Source: Sedimentitalea sp039941015
GTDB lineage: Bacteria; Pseudomonadota; Alphaproteobacteria; Rhodobacterales; Rhodobacteraceae
Assembly (NCBI RefSeq): GCF_039941015.1
Contig: NZ_JBDVFI010000094.1
DNA: 64,000 nt
Direction: 5' to 3' (one strand)
Shown: positions 1 through 9,111 of the stretch, one piece after another
Layout of the letters: each line of letters starts with the position of its first letter
Numbering within the stretch: the first letter of the stretch is position 1
Position numbers and translations under genes: made by a program
Notes under the pieces: generated by a model
What the model was told of the DNA's origin: nothing
Database searches by the model: none
The model's input: the letters and a program-made list of their open reading frames with translations, nothing else

Positions 1-1
1 C

Positions 2-142
2 TACGTTTGGCTTTACAACCAGCAGCTTCCGCAGTCAGCATTAGGCAGCAAAACGCCCTTGCAAGCCATGAAGGACTGGCACAAACTCAAGCCGGAATTG
101 TTTGAGAAACAGCCATACTATCGTCCGGGATGTGACAGTTAG
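2..142 (+). mobile_element. C-terminal fragment of an IS481/IS3-type transposase
   Basis: The frame starting at base 2 is open from the window edge to TAG at 140-142 and reads as the C-terminal end of an integrase-core transposase. It contains the pattern ALGSKTPLQAMKDW followed by a short tail ending GCDS, which is typical of IS481-family transposases. The rest of the gene lies outside the window. The frame overlaps the start of the downstream subtilase gene by about 40 bases, so the IS end lies at or just past 142. No terminal inverted repeat could be confirmed because the other end is not visible. Confidence 0.7.
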
Positions 143-2432
143 ACTGCAAGACTTCATCAAAGCGAGAAATCCGGACGAAACAGTCGAATTGATAGAGGCT
201 GGTGAACTTGGTCCTTGGCCACAGCTCGCCGCTGACTTTCCCGGCCTCAAGATGCGACCCCGGTGGCATTCGATCGAAACGGCGCAGTTGGAAAAGTTGC
301 TTGAGAAAGCTCAGCAAGTCGATCCAAGCTATCGTCCCGGACCGATCTTTCAGTACTTTGAAATTATCTGTCCCAACGATGCGAAACCGTCTGAGATAAT
401 CAAGCGGCTGAAGTCTTGGTCAACTGTTGCGGATGCATGGCATGCACCGGTTCCACAAGAACCGCCGGTCACACCGAACAATGATCCGCGTTTCCCCAAT
501 CAGGGTTATCTCGACCCGGCCCCCGAAGGCATCGATGCAGAGTTCGCCTGGACCATCGCAGGGGGCGACGGAGCGGGGCAGAACTTTGTCGATATCGAAT
601 GGGGCTGGACGCTGAATCACGAGGATTTGGTTGCGCATGGTGCCGCGCTTCTTTCTGGTCTGAACAACGGCTACGAAGGCCACGGAACGGCGGTGTTGGG
701 CGAAGTTGCGGCGGTCGACAACGCGATTGGGTGCGTGGGGATCACGCCCGAACTCGCCTCTGTCAACGTGATTGGCCAGTGGCGAACTGCGACTGATTTC
801 GACATCGCTGATGCAATCCTTGATGCTTGTGGCCAGATGGGGTTTGGCGACGTGTTGCTGTTGGAGGCACACAACAGCTTTAACGGATATTCATTGGTGC
901 CCGTCGAAGCCTTCGATGACACATATGAAATGATCCGGTTGGCCACAGCGCTTGGGATCATCGTTGTCGAGGCCGGCGGCAACGGAGGCGAAGATCTCAA
1001 TCTTGTCACAAATACAGGTGGCGAGAATTTCTTTGATCCGACCGATGCCTCTTTCCGTGATTCCGGCGCGATCATCGTCGGTGCGGCATCCGATACGGCA
1101 CCGCACAGCAGGCTCGGTTTCTCCAGCCATGGCGAACGGATCGATTGTTATGGTTGGGGCGAAGGGATCGATACGACTGGCGACGGGTGGACCGGAACCT
1201 CTACATCTGCCTATACCAGTAGCTTTGGCGGTACGTCAGGGGCCTCGCCGATTGTAACCGGCGCGGCCCTGTCGGTTCAGGGCATGGTCGAGGCCGCAAC
1301 GGGCGGACGCCTATCACCGGCACAAATGCGTGCGGTGCTGACCAATCCTGCTACATCAACCGCCTCCGACAACCCGATGGTGGACCGGATCGGGGTTATG
1401 CCGAACCTCAGGGCAATCATCGAAGCTGGCGATTTCAACATGCGCCCTGATGTCTACATCCGCGACTATGTCGGCGACACTGGCGACCCGCACGCCGGCG
1501 CAATCTCCGCCAGCCCGGATGTCATCTTGGTTCCGGCCACGGTTGCAGACCCCCAACTGGCATATGGTGATGGGAGCGGTACCGAAAACCTGAGCAATCT
1601 GGGCTATGAAGCAACAGGTGGTCAGGACAACTTTGTCTATCTCCGTTCGTTGAACAGGGGTGGGGCACTTGCCGCCGGCACGACAGTTGATGTTTTCTGG
1701 TCTCCTGCCTCGACGTTGGTGACACCAGACCTCTGGCAACCGGTTGGCTCGCTTGTCATGCCGAACCTGCCAACTGGTGACACCTTGGTGGCCGCTGGTC
1801 CAATAACCTGGGCAGAAGCTGATCTCCCGGCGCCAGGGCATTACTGCTTTGTCGCGATCCTATCTCATCCGCAGGACCCTGGAGCAACCCCAGCCGATTT
1901 CCTCGATTGGGACAATTTCCGCGCGTTCATCCGCAACAACAACAATGTCACCTGGCGCAACTTCAATGTCGTGCCAAATACGCCTCCACCGGGATTAGAA
2001 ATGATCGCGCAAAAGTTCCTGATGGCAGGTGCCTTTGACAAGACCAGAAAGATGCGGCTTGAGATTGCGTTGCGACTTCCGAAAGGCGCGAAGGCGCTGC
2101 TGAACTTGCCTCCACAATTGGCTGAATCGTTCCTGCTCCACCGTTCGCCATTCCTCAAAATCGACAAGAAGGATGGCTCTGTGGGCGTACCGTTGAACCC
2201 CGCGGGGATTACGCGCTTTCGAGATTTTGGCTTTCCTCCCAAAATCCGCCACGAACTGGAGTTGCGCGTGAGTATCCCCGAAGAACAACGAGACCGGTCA
2301 TACCTTGGGTGGGCTGCACAGTTCGAAGGTGAGGAAGAACTGGGAAGGGTAACCTGGAGTTTTGCCTCTGCAGAAGAACTGAAGAAACGCGACGCCCACC
2401 TCAAGCAGTTCGCGGGGAAGCCCGCCGTATAA
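102..2432 (+). CDS. S8 family serine peptidase (subtilase)
   Basis: This encodes a 776-residue subtilisin-family protease. The catalytic triad is visible as Asp164 (FVDIEWGW), His194 (GHGTAVLG) and Ser379 (GGTSGASP), with the oxyanion Asn294 in EAGGNGG. About 120 residues precede the catalytic domain and match the N-terminal extension of this subtilase subgroup (GPWPQLAADFPG, DPSYRPG). The C-terminal third, from about residue 450, is a predicted all-beta region of unknown role. No Sec signal peptide is visible. The only available start is TTG at 102, because an in-frame TGA occurs at 69-71. That start sits inside the transposase fragment, so the first dozen residues are probably IS-derived. 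The gene may have lost its native start and promoter; expression is uncertain. The family assignment is secure. Confidence 0.85.
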   Translation: MRNSHTIVRDVTVRLQDFIKARNPDETVELIEAGELGPWPQLAADFPGLKMRPRWHSIETAQLEKLLEKAQQVDPSYRPGPIFQYFEIICPNDAKPSEIIKRLKSWSTVADAWHAPVPQEPPVTPNNDPRFPNQGYLDPAPEGIDAEFAWTIAGGDGAGQNFVDIEWGWTLNHEDLVAHGAALLSGLNNGYEGHGTAVLGEVAAVDNAIGCVGITPELASVNVIGQWRTATDFDIADAILDACGQMGFGDVLLLEAHNSFNGYSLVPVEAFDDTYEMIRLATALGIIVVEAGGNGGEDLNLVTNTGGENFFDPTDASFRDSGAIIVGAASDTAPHSRLGFSSHGERIDCYGWGEGIDTTGDGWTGTSTSAYTSSFGGTSGASPIVTGAALSVQGMVEAATGGRLSPAQMRAVLTNPATSTASDNPMVDRIGVMPNLRAIIEAGDFNMRPDVYIRDYVGDTGDPHAGAISASPDVILVPATVADPQLAYGDGSGTENLSNLGYEATGGQDNFVYLRSLNRGGALAAGTTVDVFWSPASTLVTPDLWQPVGSLVMPNLPTGDTLVAAGPITWAEADLPAPGHYCFVAILSHPQDPGATPADFLDWDNFRAFIRNNNNVTWRNFNVVPNTPPPGLEMIAQKFLMAGAFDKTRKMRLEIALRLPKGAKALLNLPPQLAESFLLHRSPFLKIDKKDGSVGVPLNPAGITRFRDFGFPPKIRHELELRVSIPEEQRDRSYLGWAAQFEGEEELGRVTWSFASAEELKKRDAHLKQFAGKPAV

Positions 2433-2662
2433 GTTGCATGGGTTTACTCGTTAAGATCATCTGCTGTCGGACAGCCAATCCAGCAGCCAGAGCCGCCATA
2501 AGATAATCGCGCGATCAAGGCCCGCCCCAAAGCGCGCAATTCCGCTCTAGCGGGATGGGGGGTGCCTCCTCAGCTATTGACTGTCATCCACGGCTTGGCC
2601 ACGTTCATTTCAGCGAAATATGGCATGTTTGCCCTGTAGGTGGTCTAGCAGGAGATTTCCCG

Positions 2663-3637
2663 TTGCTGTCGATTTCACTCCGTCTCACCGTTGCGTTCAT
2701 GATCATTATCGCCGTGTCGGGGCCGTTCCCGGCGGTCGCGCAAAATTTGGACATTCCGACATGGCTGCAAAAGCATGTCGGCACGGGCGATGGCCAGATT
2801 GCCCCGATCGTTCTGCAGAGAGCACGCGCACTTTATCAGAAGAAACTGCGCAGAGGGGCGACCCGAAATCCCTGCTACCTTGCCATGGATGCGACGCGCC
2901 CGAGCACGTCGCCTAGCGGTCAAGCGGGGCGACGTTTCTATACCATTTGCGAGTCTGAGAAAATGTTCCGCGCGGTGTCATCCGGCTATGGCAACGGACG
3001 AAAACTGAGTCAGGCGAATTTTTCGAACGGTCGGCAATGCGCCAGGAATTTCAGTAACGCCGAAGGCTCCAAGCTAACGATGGGCGGAGCCTATGTGACG
3101 GCCGAAACAAGAACGTCGTTTAAGGGCTATCATAACCAATCTGGCAAGCTGACGCCATTTCACCGCACCTTCCTGCTGTTTGATGGGGAAGGGGATACCA
3201 CAAACGCCCGGGAACGGGCCATCGGTGGGCATGAGGCCGTTTTCCTGAGACAGCAGTGCCGCTTCAAGAACCCGTCCAGCCGCCATGCCGACAAGGAGGG
3301 CTATGTCCCTTACGGAAAACTGGTGAATTATACCGGCGGGCGCAGCAATGGTTGCACGACTTGGTCGCCCTCTGAATCCCGGGAAATCCTCTCGCTGGTG
3401 GAAGGGAATCCGACGACCCTCTACATCTATCCCGAAGCCGACGACATCAACGCCGTCGCAAAGGCGGTAAAGAAAGGACGGTCTCCTGCGAGCGCCGGGC
3501 TATACTGGAACGATGCATGCTTGCGAACAATCGGCGCCCCCAAGTTTTGGCCAAAGCGAAAGCTGCAACCGGTGATCAATCGATGGAGGCAGTCCTTACC
3601 TAAACAGCCGCCTAGGGTGCTGCCGATCTGCAACTGA
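2663..3637 (+). CDS. Exported murein L,D-transpeptidase-like protein (YkuD_2 type)
   Basis: From TTG 2663 this encodes 324 residues. AGGAG at 2649-2653 gives good spacing for that start; the frame is open further upstream to 2555 without a better site. A hydrophobic signal peptide ends near AVAQN, so the product is exported. The catalytic signature GGRSNGC carries Cys231, preceded by the ARERAIGGHE segment, as in the L,D-transpeptidase catalytic-domain family that crosslinks or remodels peptidoglycan. The usual GRSxGCPA is here GRSNGCTTW, a modest deviation. The gene stands alone between the subtilase and the convergent tonB gene. The enzymatic role is inferred from the family; the substrate is not shown by the sequence. 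Confidence 0.7.
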   Translation: MLSISLRLTVAFMIIIAVSGPFPAVAQNLDIPTWLQKHVGTGDGQIAPIVLQRARALYQKKLRRGATRNPCYLAMDATRPSTSPSGQAGRRFYTICESEKMFRAVSSGYGNGRKLSQANFSNGRQCARNFSNAEGSKLTMGGAYVTAETRTSFKGYHNQSGKLTPFHRTFLLFDGEGDTTNARERAIGGHEAVFLRQQCRFKNPSSRHADKEGYVPYGKLVNYTGGRSNGCTTWSPSESREILSLVEGNPTTLYIYPEADDINAVAKAVKKGRSPASAGLYWNDACLRTIGAPKFWPKRKLQPVINRWRQSLPKQPPRVLPICN

Positions 3638-3719
3638 AGCAGTTCGGTGTACTCGACCGACGTACCAAACCGAATAGCGGGAGATTGACCAACCGCGTGG
3701 AAGCGGTCCTCGATCTCGG

Positions 3720-4730
3720 CTAACCTTTGCTCACGATCTTGAGGTTGAACGTCGTCCGTGCGCCGTTGGGCGGAGGAGGAAAGGGGGCTGCACGTTGGAT
3801 ATGGCGCAGGGCAATCTGGTCGACCTTGGCCGAGCCTGAGCTCTTTTGAATCCTGAGCGATGAGACACCGCCTGACGCGGTGATCCTGAACGCGACGGTC
3901 GCGGTGCCGCGCGCGCCGGCACTTTCCTTACGGGTGCGCTGGATCTTGCGCATGATTTTTCCTGGGTAATTCGATGCGGCAGCGTTGCCAGCAGCCTGAG
4001 CCTTGCCGCTGGATTTTGAACTTTGCGTCGCCTTGGCGTCTTTGCTGCCATCTGCCTGCCCCTCGCGCGCGGCCTGCGCGCTTTCGACCTTGGCGGTGCG
4101 CGTGGTTTTCTTTTTGGGTTGAGTTGTCTGCGGTTTCGACCGTTTTGGTTCCACTTTTTGCGGATCAGGGCGCGTCTTGGGTCGGGGTATGTTCGGATCA
4201 GGGGTTTGCACCTCGACCGGGTCGCGTGCCGTCACTGTTTCCGGTCTGATCGAGACCGGTTCGACCGGTTTCGCTGGCGCCGCTTGCGAGGGTTCGACCG
4301 CTGAAAGCGCTGCAGGCGTGGTTGCCGAGGCGATCTCAGGGTCCATCGGGGTCACAGGCAGCGTCGTCAGCGGTGTCTGTGATGTGCTTACCGGCAAGAC
4401 TGCCAGTTCGTCGGGGCGGGCGCGGCGCAGTTCAGGCACCGCAGGGGTCTCGGCCTGTTTCGGCGGCGCAAGCGCGGGCTGTTGAGGAGCATGTCGCATC
4501 GGGGTATCGGACACCGGCGTCTCTGGCGTCAGCGGTTCAACGTTCTCGACCGGCTCGGTTACGGATTCCACCATATTGGCGAGACTGTTGCCCAACATCG
4601 CGACCGTTTGCGGGGCGCCACCTTGAATCTGGGTGCGTTCCTGCCCGGCAGTCATGCCGAAACCGGCCAGATGTGCTCCGAGCGAAAAGGTCAGCGCCAA
4701 GGCAGCGGGAAACTTCAGATTCTGTATCAT
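3720..4730 (-). CDS. tonB: TonB energy transducer protein
   Basis: This 336-residue protein has the classical TonB architecture. There is one N-terminal membrane segment (about residues 7-25), then a long proline-rich and later lysine-rich periplasmic linker (about 55-240). The C-terminal TonB_C domain (about 255-336) includes YPGKIMRKIQRTRK, GTATVAFRI and APFPPPP. It would transmit proton-motive force from ExbB-ExbD to outer-membrane receptors. Its start overlaps the end of the upstream exbD copy by 4 bases (ATGA type), indicating one operon. Given the neighbouring siderophore receptor at 7092, it most likely serves iron-siderophore uptake. Confidence 0.9.
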   Translation of the reverse strand: MIQNLKFPAALALTFSLGAHLAGFGMTAGQERTQIQGGAPQTVAMLGNSLANMVESVTEPVENVEPLTPETPVSDTPMRHAPQQPALAPPKQAETPAVPELRRARPDELAVLPVSTSQTPLTTLPVTPMDPEIASATTPAALSAVEPSQAAPAKPVEPVSIRPETVTARDPVEVQTPDPNIPRPKTRPDPQKVEPKRSKPQTTQPKKKTTRTAKVESAQAAREGQADGSKDAKATQSSKSSGKAQAAGNAAASNYPGKIMRKIQRTRKESAGARGTATVAFRITASGGVSSLRIQKSSGSAKVDQIALRHIQRAAPFPPPPNGARTTFNLKIVSKG

Positions 4731-5116
4731 TCCAGTCCTCTTTCCGTCACCACAAAGAGTTTTGTCGCCCCCGCCTCTTGCAAGGCACGCCCCATTGCCA
4801 ACAGCGTTTCAACGGGCAGATCCCGGTCCGGGACAAGGCGGATTTCCGGGGCGTCCTGATCCGCCGCGATTTCGGCGATGTAGGCCTCGGGCGAAATCTC
4901 TTCACCGCGATAGAGACAGCGGCCTTTGGCGGTGATTACCAGCGCATCAGGTGGCTCGCGCCCGTCCAGATCACGGGTCGATACCAATGTCAGATCGGGG
5001 TCAAGCGGCGGAGCAATGCTTCCAGCGATCAGAAAAAAGATCAGCATCAGAAAGACGATGTTGATCAGCGCGATCGTCGGTTCCGGAGGGCGTTTGTGAA
5101 TGGCTCTGCGGCGCAT
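4727..5116 (-). CDS. exbD: ExbD-type biopolymer transport protein, copy 2
   Basis: This is 129 residues with the ExbD/TolR layout: a short cytoplasmic N-terminus, one membrane helix (about residues 17-35, LINIVFLMLIFFLI) and a periplasmic domain. The expected membrane-embedded acidic residue is absent from the helix: the ExbD pattern would be x-Asp-x-hydrophobic, and this copy reads LINIVF where its sister reads LIDIIF. That is an Asp-to-Asn change at the residue normally needed for proton movement. The gene overlaps its sister by one base at 5116 and tonB by 4 bases. It is probably a structural partner in a mixed ExbD pair. Confidence 0.85.
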   Translation of the reverse strand: MRRRAIHKRPPEPTIALINIVFLMLIFFLIAGSIAPPLDPDLTLVSTRDLDGREPPDALVITAKGRCLYRGEEISPEAYIAEIAADQDAPEIRLVPDRDLPVETLLAMGRALQEAGATKLFVVTERGLE

Positions 5117-5511
5117 CAGCCTGCTCCCAGCACCCGGACGGACAATTGCGGCACCAGACGCAGACGGGTCAGCACATCAACCAGACCTTGAGAAGAAACC
5201 CCGTCAGCAGGGCTAACCAGCAGCAAGGTACCTTCATCGCCGGACTCTGCGCTCTTATCCGACACCGTAGTCGCCAGATCATCCAGCGTGACCGGTTGCC
5301 CATTCAGCGAGAGGTCATCGACGGACAGTCGCAGAAAGAGTGGTGGAGTGCTGGGAACGGACGTACCCGAAGCCGCGCTAAGAAGCTCCACTTCGGAGAA
5401 GCGGGTAAAGGTCGAACTCAGCATGAAGAACAGCAGCAGCAAAAAGATGATGTCGATAAGCGAGGTCATCGACATTCGCCGGCTGCGAAATCGGGTCCGC
5501 CTAGTGCGCAT
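5116..5511 (-). CDS. exbD: ExbD-type biopolymer transport protein, copy 1
   Basis: From ATG 5511 this encodes about 131 residues; the frame is open upstream to 5565, but that start would overlap exbB by 65 bases instead of 11. One membrane helix carries the conserved acidic site (SLIDIIFLLLLFFML) and is followed by a small periplasmic domain. It works with ExbB and TonB as the inner-membrane motor for outer-membrane transport. This copy keeps the proton-channel Asp that the next gene lacks. It is the second gene of the exbB-exbD-exbD-tonB unit. Confidence 0.85.
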   Translation of the reverse strand: MRTRRTRFRSRRMSMTSLIDIIFLLLLFFMLSSTFTRFSEVELLSAASGTSVPSTPPLFLRLSVDDLSLNGQPVTLDDLATTVSDKSAESGDEGTLLLVSPADGVSSQGLVDVLTRLRLVPQLSVRVLGAG

Positions 5512-6193
5512 GGGCCTGCAGGCCTGCCGGGGCTGTGTTTTGGGCTCTGGTTTTGTCAAATTCACCGGGGCAAAGGATCATCTGGAGGGCCTTGTCGACA
5601 AAGATCCGTTCGCGGGCGACCCGGGATTCCAGAAAGGTCAGGATGACAGATGTCGGCATGGCAACCGCCAACCCGACCGCTGTCGTCATCAACGCAACCC
5701 ATATACCGCCTGCCAGCAGGGATGGATCGACCGAAGAACCGGCGCCTTGCAACTTTTGAAAGGCCTGGATCATCCCGAGAACCGTGCCGAAGAGACCCAG
5801 CAAAGGCGCGACCTGGCTGACACTGTCGAGCAAGCGGAACATGCTTTCCAACCGGGCAAGCTGCGCTTCGGCGCGGGCATTCAGACGCTCGGCCAGCATT
5901 TGGCGGTCATTATCTGTGCCCGCTGCGTTCATCGCCTCGACGAGAAGCGAGCCCAAATGGTTGGGGCTGCGCTTGATGGCACCGCGTGCTGCCGCTTCGG
6001 AGCCGGCGTCCCAGTGCTCCAGCGCCTCGTTGAGCGCGGACCGCCGGCCTACGCCTGACACGCGAAACTGCCAGAACTTAAAAATGATGACGGCAAAGGC
6101 CAAGACCGAGAGGCCAAGCAGGATGGCGACAACCGGGCCACCCAGTTCAACGAAATTCCTGACCGCGCCGACGGCCTGTTCGATCAGGATCAT
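5501..6193 (-). CDS. exbB: ExbB/MotA/TolQ family proton channel protein
   Basis: This 230-residue protein has three membrane segments: one near the N-terminus (about residues 18-38) and two flanking the conserved MotA/TolQ/ExbB core around LLGLFGTVLGMI and GLAVAMPTSV. The length and layout match ExbB. It forms the inner-membrane channel that, with ExbD, energises TonB. The start overlaps the stop of the upstream small exported-protein gene (ATGA at 6190-6193). The gene order exported protein-exbB-exbD-exbD-tonB supports a single iron-uptake energy operon diverging from the receptor gene at 7092. Confidence 0.92.
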   Translation of the reverse strand: MILIEQAVGAVRNFVELGGPVVAILLGLSVLAFAVIIFKFWQFRVSGVGRRSALNEALEHWDAGSEAAARGAIKRSPNHLGSLLVEAMNAAGTDNDRQMLAERLNARAEAQLARLESMFRLLDSVSQVAPLLGLFGTVLGMIQAFQKLQGAGSSVDPSLLAGGIWVALMTTAVGLAVAMPTSVILTFLESRVARERIFVDKALQMILCPGEFDKTRAQNTAPAGLQAHAH

Positions 6194-6648
6194 CCCACCA
6201 CCTCAATCTGGGTTCGGGAATGCGGGCGCAACGCCTTGGCGCAATCGGTATTGGCGATGCCGTTGCCCGTGCATTTATGGACGCCATTGATCAGAACCTG
6301 ACCGATGGCCTCGCACTGGGCACCCGGAACATCAAACTGTCGAACCCGTGGGCGCTCGGCAGGCAACGCCTGAAAGTCAAAAAGCGTCAGTTTGAGCACG
6401 GCACCGTCAGTTGAAAACAGCACGGTTTCAAACATCGCCGTGTCCAGATCAGCCCCCATTTCATTGCGGGCGACAAAGGTCAGGCGGCAGGCGTCTTCCT
6501 GCGGTTCCGCGTTGTTGAGTTCGATGGACAGAACCGACGATGATCCCGCGGCCTGTTCGGCAAATGCCGGTCCGCTAGCGACCGCCATCAATAAACAAGC
6601 CATTATTGCTGATTGATGTCCGGCTGTGTTGCGACCGTAGGTACGCAT
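6190..6648 (-). CDS. Small exported protein of the TonB operon, function unknown
   Basis: From ATG 6648 this encodes 152 residues. The frame is open upstream to 6804, but only the 6648 start is followed directly by a signal peptide (hydrophobic core ending AFAEQ), and AGGAG lies 11 bases upstream. The mature part contains four cysteines (DACRL, AQCEA, HKCTG, TDCAK), which suggests two disulfides in the periplasm. I do not recognise a named domain with confidence. Similar small exported proteins precede exbB in other roseobacter TonB operons, which is knowledge of context and not of function. The ATGA overlap with exbB argues for co-translation. Confidence 0.65.
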   Translation of the reverse strand: MRTYGRNTAGHQSAIMACLLMAVASGPAFAEQAAGSSSVLSIELNNAEPQEDACRLTFVARNEMGADLDTAMFETVLFSTDGAVLKLTLFDFQALPAERPRVRQFDVPGAQCEAIGQVLINGVHKCTGNGIANTDCAKALRPHSRTQIEVVG

Positions 6649-7091
6649 TGTCTCTGACGCTCCTGAAATCTGATTTGGTGCCGCTGGAATCGCCAACACG
6701 GAACGTCTCATCCGATGCCATGACAACTGAGTGACTGCGACGATCCTCGCGCCGTCAGAGGCCGTAACAGCAACGTCAGCCCACAGATTTTCCCGGATTT
6801 TCACAAGATCGCCCCTCTTGGTACAGTATGCATCACGTGGCTGGCTCGGGGCGGGCTAGTGCGTGGAATTTTGTGTCTCGAATTGTAGGAGACTTGGGTC
6901 TCGTAATAAACCAGACTAAGTTTGTCAACTATTACGCAGAACCCTAAAATCACCGCAAATTTTTCTGGGTTGTCAATTCTTACAAAATTACTTAGGTACC
7001 GCGCTCAGGCGGGCCATCGGCTCGCTAAGCCATACAGATCATTGCCATTTGTTAGCCAATCCAAGAATCACACAATTCGGAGATTTCTGGC
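6649..7091. promoter_or_regulatory. Divergent intergenic region between the TonB operon and the siderophore receptor
   Basis: This 443-base stretch separates two divergent iron-uptake units and must hold both promoters. The part next to the receptor is AT-rich. It contains an imperfect direct repeat, TTGTCAA-N3-TTAC, at 6922-6935 and 6970-6983, 48 bases apart. GGAGA at 7079-7083 is the receptor ribosome binding site. I found no clear Fur box, no TGA-N9-TCA iron-rhodo box and no Irr-type box by eye, so the iron regulator is not identified. Confidence 0.5.
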
Positions 7092-9005
7092 ATGGCTAGA
7101 TTATCACTTTGGCTGGCATCGACCACTATTCTGGCTGTCAGCCCCCTTTACGCCCAAGATACCGACACCGTTGATCTGGGCGTGCTTGTCCTTGATGAGG
7201 CCGCGACTGATGACGAAGTGGCGGAAACTATCACGGCAGATGACATCAAAGACACCGGCGCAACCAGCGCCTCGACGCTGTTTCAGTCGATCACCAATGT
7301 GCAGACGAGCGGTACCAGCGCGTCCGGTACGCGTATCTTCATCAACGGCCTTGAAACCAACTCGGCCAGCATCACCGTTGACGGCGCACCGGTGGGCAGT
7401 CAGGTCTGGCACCACGGTGGGCCGGGTGGCATCAACCCGCGCCTGTTCGAACAGGTTGACGTGTATGCCGGCATCACCCCGGCCGATATCGGCCCCTTTG
7501 CCACGGCAGGCGCGCTGGTCTTTACCACCGTCGATGCGGCGGACATGCTTGAGCCGAGTGACGATTTCGGTGGGTTCGTCGGCGCGCAATACGAGAGCAA
7601 CGGCAATGTCATGACCTATGAAGGGTCGGTTTATGGTCGGGCAGAGAATTTCGACTATTTGCTGTACCTGAGCACCGCGGATGGCGGTAACTGGGAAGAC
7701 GGCGATGGCAATACCGTTCCGTTCACAGGCACCGGAGTGAATTCCGCTCTTGCCAAGCTGGGTTACGATCTGGGCGAGGGGCGTCGGCTTGCCTTTTCGA
7801 CCACGTACTATCAGGACAAGGAAGACCGGAATATCCGTAGCGACATTGCCCTCGGAGTCGGTGGTGAGCTGAACGCCATTCCCAACGAAACGACGACGAA
7901 TACCTACACGCTGGAATATACGGACGATCTCGTCGATGGCTTCTTCAATCCCGAATTTCGCCTGACCCACACGCAGGAAGACCAGTGGCAGGAACGCCGG
8001 GCCAACCCTGCGACAGCGACCAGCAGCAACGTTGATGTGAACACTCAGAACACCACGCTGAAGCTGCAGAACAAGGTTGCCATCGCTGGCGGCGAAGTTC
8101 GCTTTGGATTCGATTATCTCGACGCGAGCAGCTACAACAACTGGAACCGTGTCGGCGAAAAGATCAAGAACTCGGGTATCTTCGTTCAGGCCAATGCCGA
8201 CATCACCAACCGGCTGCGTGTCGCCGGTGGTTTGCGCTATGACTGGACCGAGTTCACCGGGCAAGCGGATTCCGGATTTTCCCGCAAGGATGACGGCTAC
8301 AGCGCCAACCTGTATGCCGAGTACGACGCAAACCACTGGCTAACGCTGGACGCGGGCGTTTCGCATGTTTTCGGCGGATATGACTTTGGCGAGACCGCCA
8401 CGCTGAGCAACGCTGTGGTCTATACCGATGGTGACGCCGAAACCTCGGACAACTACCGGGTTGGTTTCAATGTAGCACTGCCCAATGGTCTTTATGGTGG
8501 TGTTCACGCCTTCCGCACCAAGATCAAAAATGCAGGTGACACGCGGGCGCGTGCGCTGGCGGGCGACACATTGGAAACCAAGGGCTGGGACGCGGATCTC
8601 GGCTATCGGTTCCAGCGCGGCAACGTATCGCTCGGCTATACCGATGCCGATGTTCGCGAGAATGGCGAACTGCTGTCGGGCTATGCTGATTACTCCGGTG
8701 CGCCGGTTGGTCAAATCCTGGTGCTGCGTGGCAGCTATGACTTTGAAAATGGGCTGGTTGTCGGCGGCTTTGTCGAGGCCGCGCTGGACTATGACGTCGC
8801 GGAGCAGACGTTGCCAGGCTATCAGATCGTCAACCTTTTCGCGAGTTACACGCCACCTCAGAACGAAACGATCAACATTCGCGTTGGCGTAGATAACCTG
8901 TTCAATGAACAGTATGTTTCGCGCCAGTCGCGTGATGTGGACTCTGACATTCTGTTTGCCGAACCGGGTCGCTCTATCAACGTTTCGCTGAACTACACGT
9001 TCTGA
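7092..9005 (+). CDS. TonB-dependent siderophore receptor
   Basis: This 637-residue outer-membrane receptor has a signal peptide ending at PLYAQ. A plug domain (about residues 35-155) includes RIFINGLETNSASITVDG, and a 22-strand-type barrel follows. It closes with NVSLNYTF, with the terminal Phe expected for BAM recognition. A late segment VRVGVDNLFNEQYVS-like (INIRVGVDNLFNEQY) is a typical receptor signature. The gene is the first of the plus-strand siderophore locus and faces exbB-exbD-tonB, so its ligand is inferred to be the catecholate siderophore made by the genes that follow. The sequence alone does not prove the ligand. Confidence 0.88.
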   Translation: MARLSLWLASTTILAVSPLYAQDTDTVDLGVLVLDEAATDDEVAETITADDIKDTGATSASTLFQSITNVQTSGTSASGTRIFINGLETNSASITVDGAPVGSQVWHHGGPGGINPRLFEQVDVYAGITPADIGPFATAGALVFTTVDAADMLEPSDDFGGFVGAQYESNGNVMTYEGSVYGRAENFDYLLYLSTADGGNWEDGDGNTVPFTGTGVNSALAKLGYDLGEGRRLAFSTTYYQDKEDRNIRSDIALGVGGELNAIPNETTTNTYTLEYTDDLVDGFFNPEFRLTHTQEDQWQERRANPATATSSNVDVNTQNTTLKLQNKVAIAGGEVRFGFDYLDASSYNNWNRVGEKIKNSGIFVQANADITNRLRVAGGLRYDWTEFTGQADSGFSRKDDGYSANLYAEYDANHWLTLDAGVSHVFGGYDFGETATLSNAVVYTDGDAETSDNYRVGFNVALPNGLYGGVHAFRTKIKNAGDTRARALAGDTLETKGWDADLGYRFQRGNVSLGYTDADVRENGELLSGYADYSGAPVGQILVLRGSYDFENGLVVGGFVEAALDYDVAEQTLPGYQIVNLFASYTPPQNETINIRVGVDNLFNEQYVSRQSRDVDSDILFAEPGRSINVSLNYTF

Positions 9006-9111
9006 CCCCGACCAGAAACTGGTGGGCGGTCGCAACACAGTTCGCCCACCAAACCCAGACGCCCAGTCGACGCCAAGCTTTTGGCCGAAACGATTGTCCA
9101 AGGTGCCCCGT

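Noticed and set aside
3638..3719. Short open frame ending just before tonB
   Set aside because: It has about 35 codons, no start codon with a ribosome binding site and no recognisable similarity.
4322..5191. 289-codon plus-strand frame opposite tonB and exbD
   Set aside because: It is antisense to two clear, overlapping genes of the TonB operon.
7104..8336. 410-codon minus-strand frame opposite the siderophore receptor
   Set aside because: The plus strand encodes a clear TonB-dependent receptor with signal peptide and terminal Phe; the antisense frame has no recognisable features.
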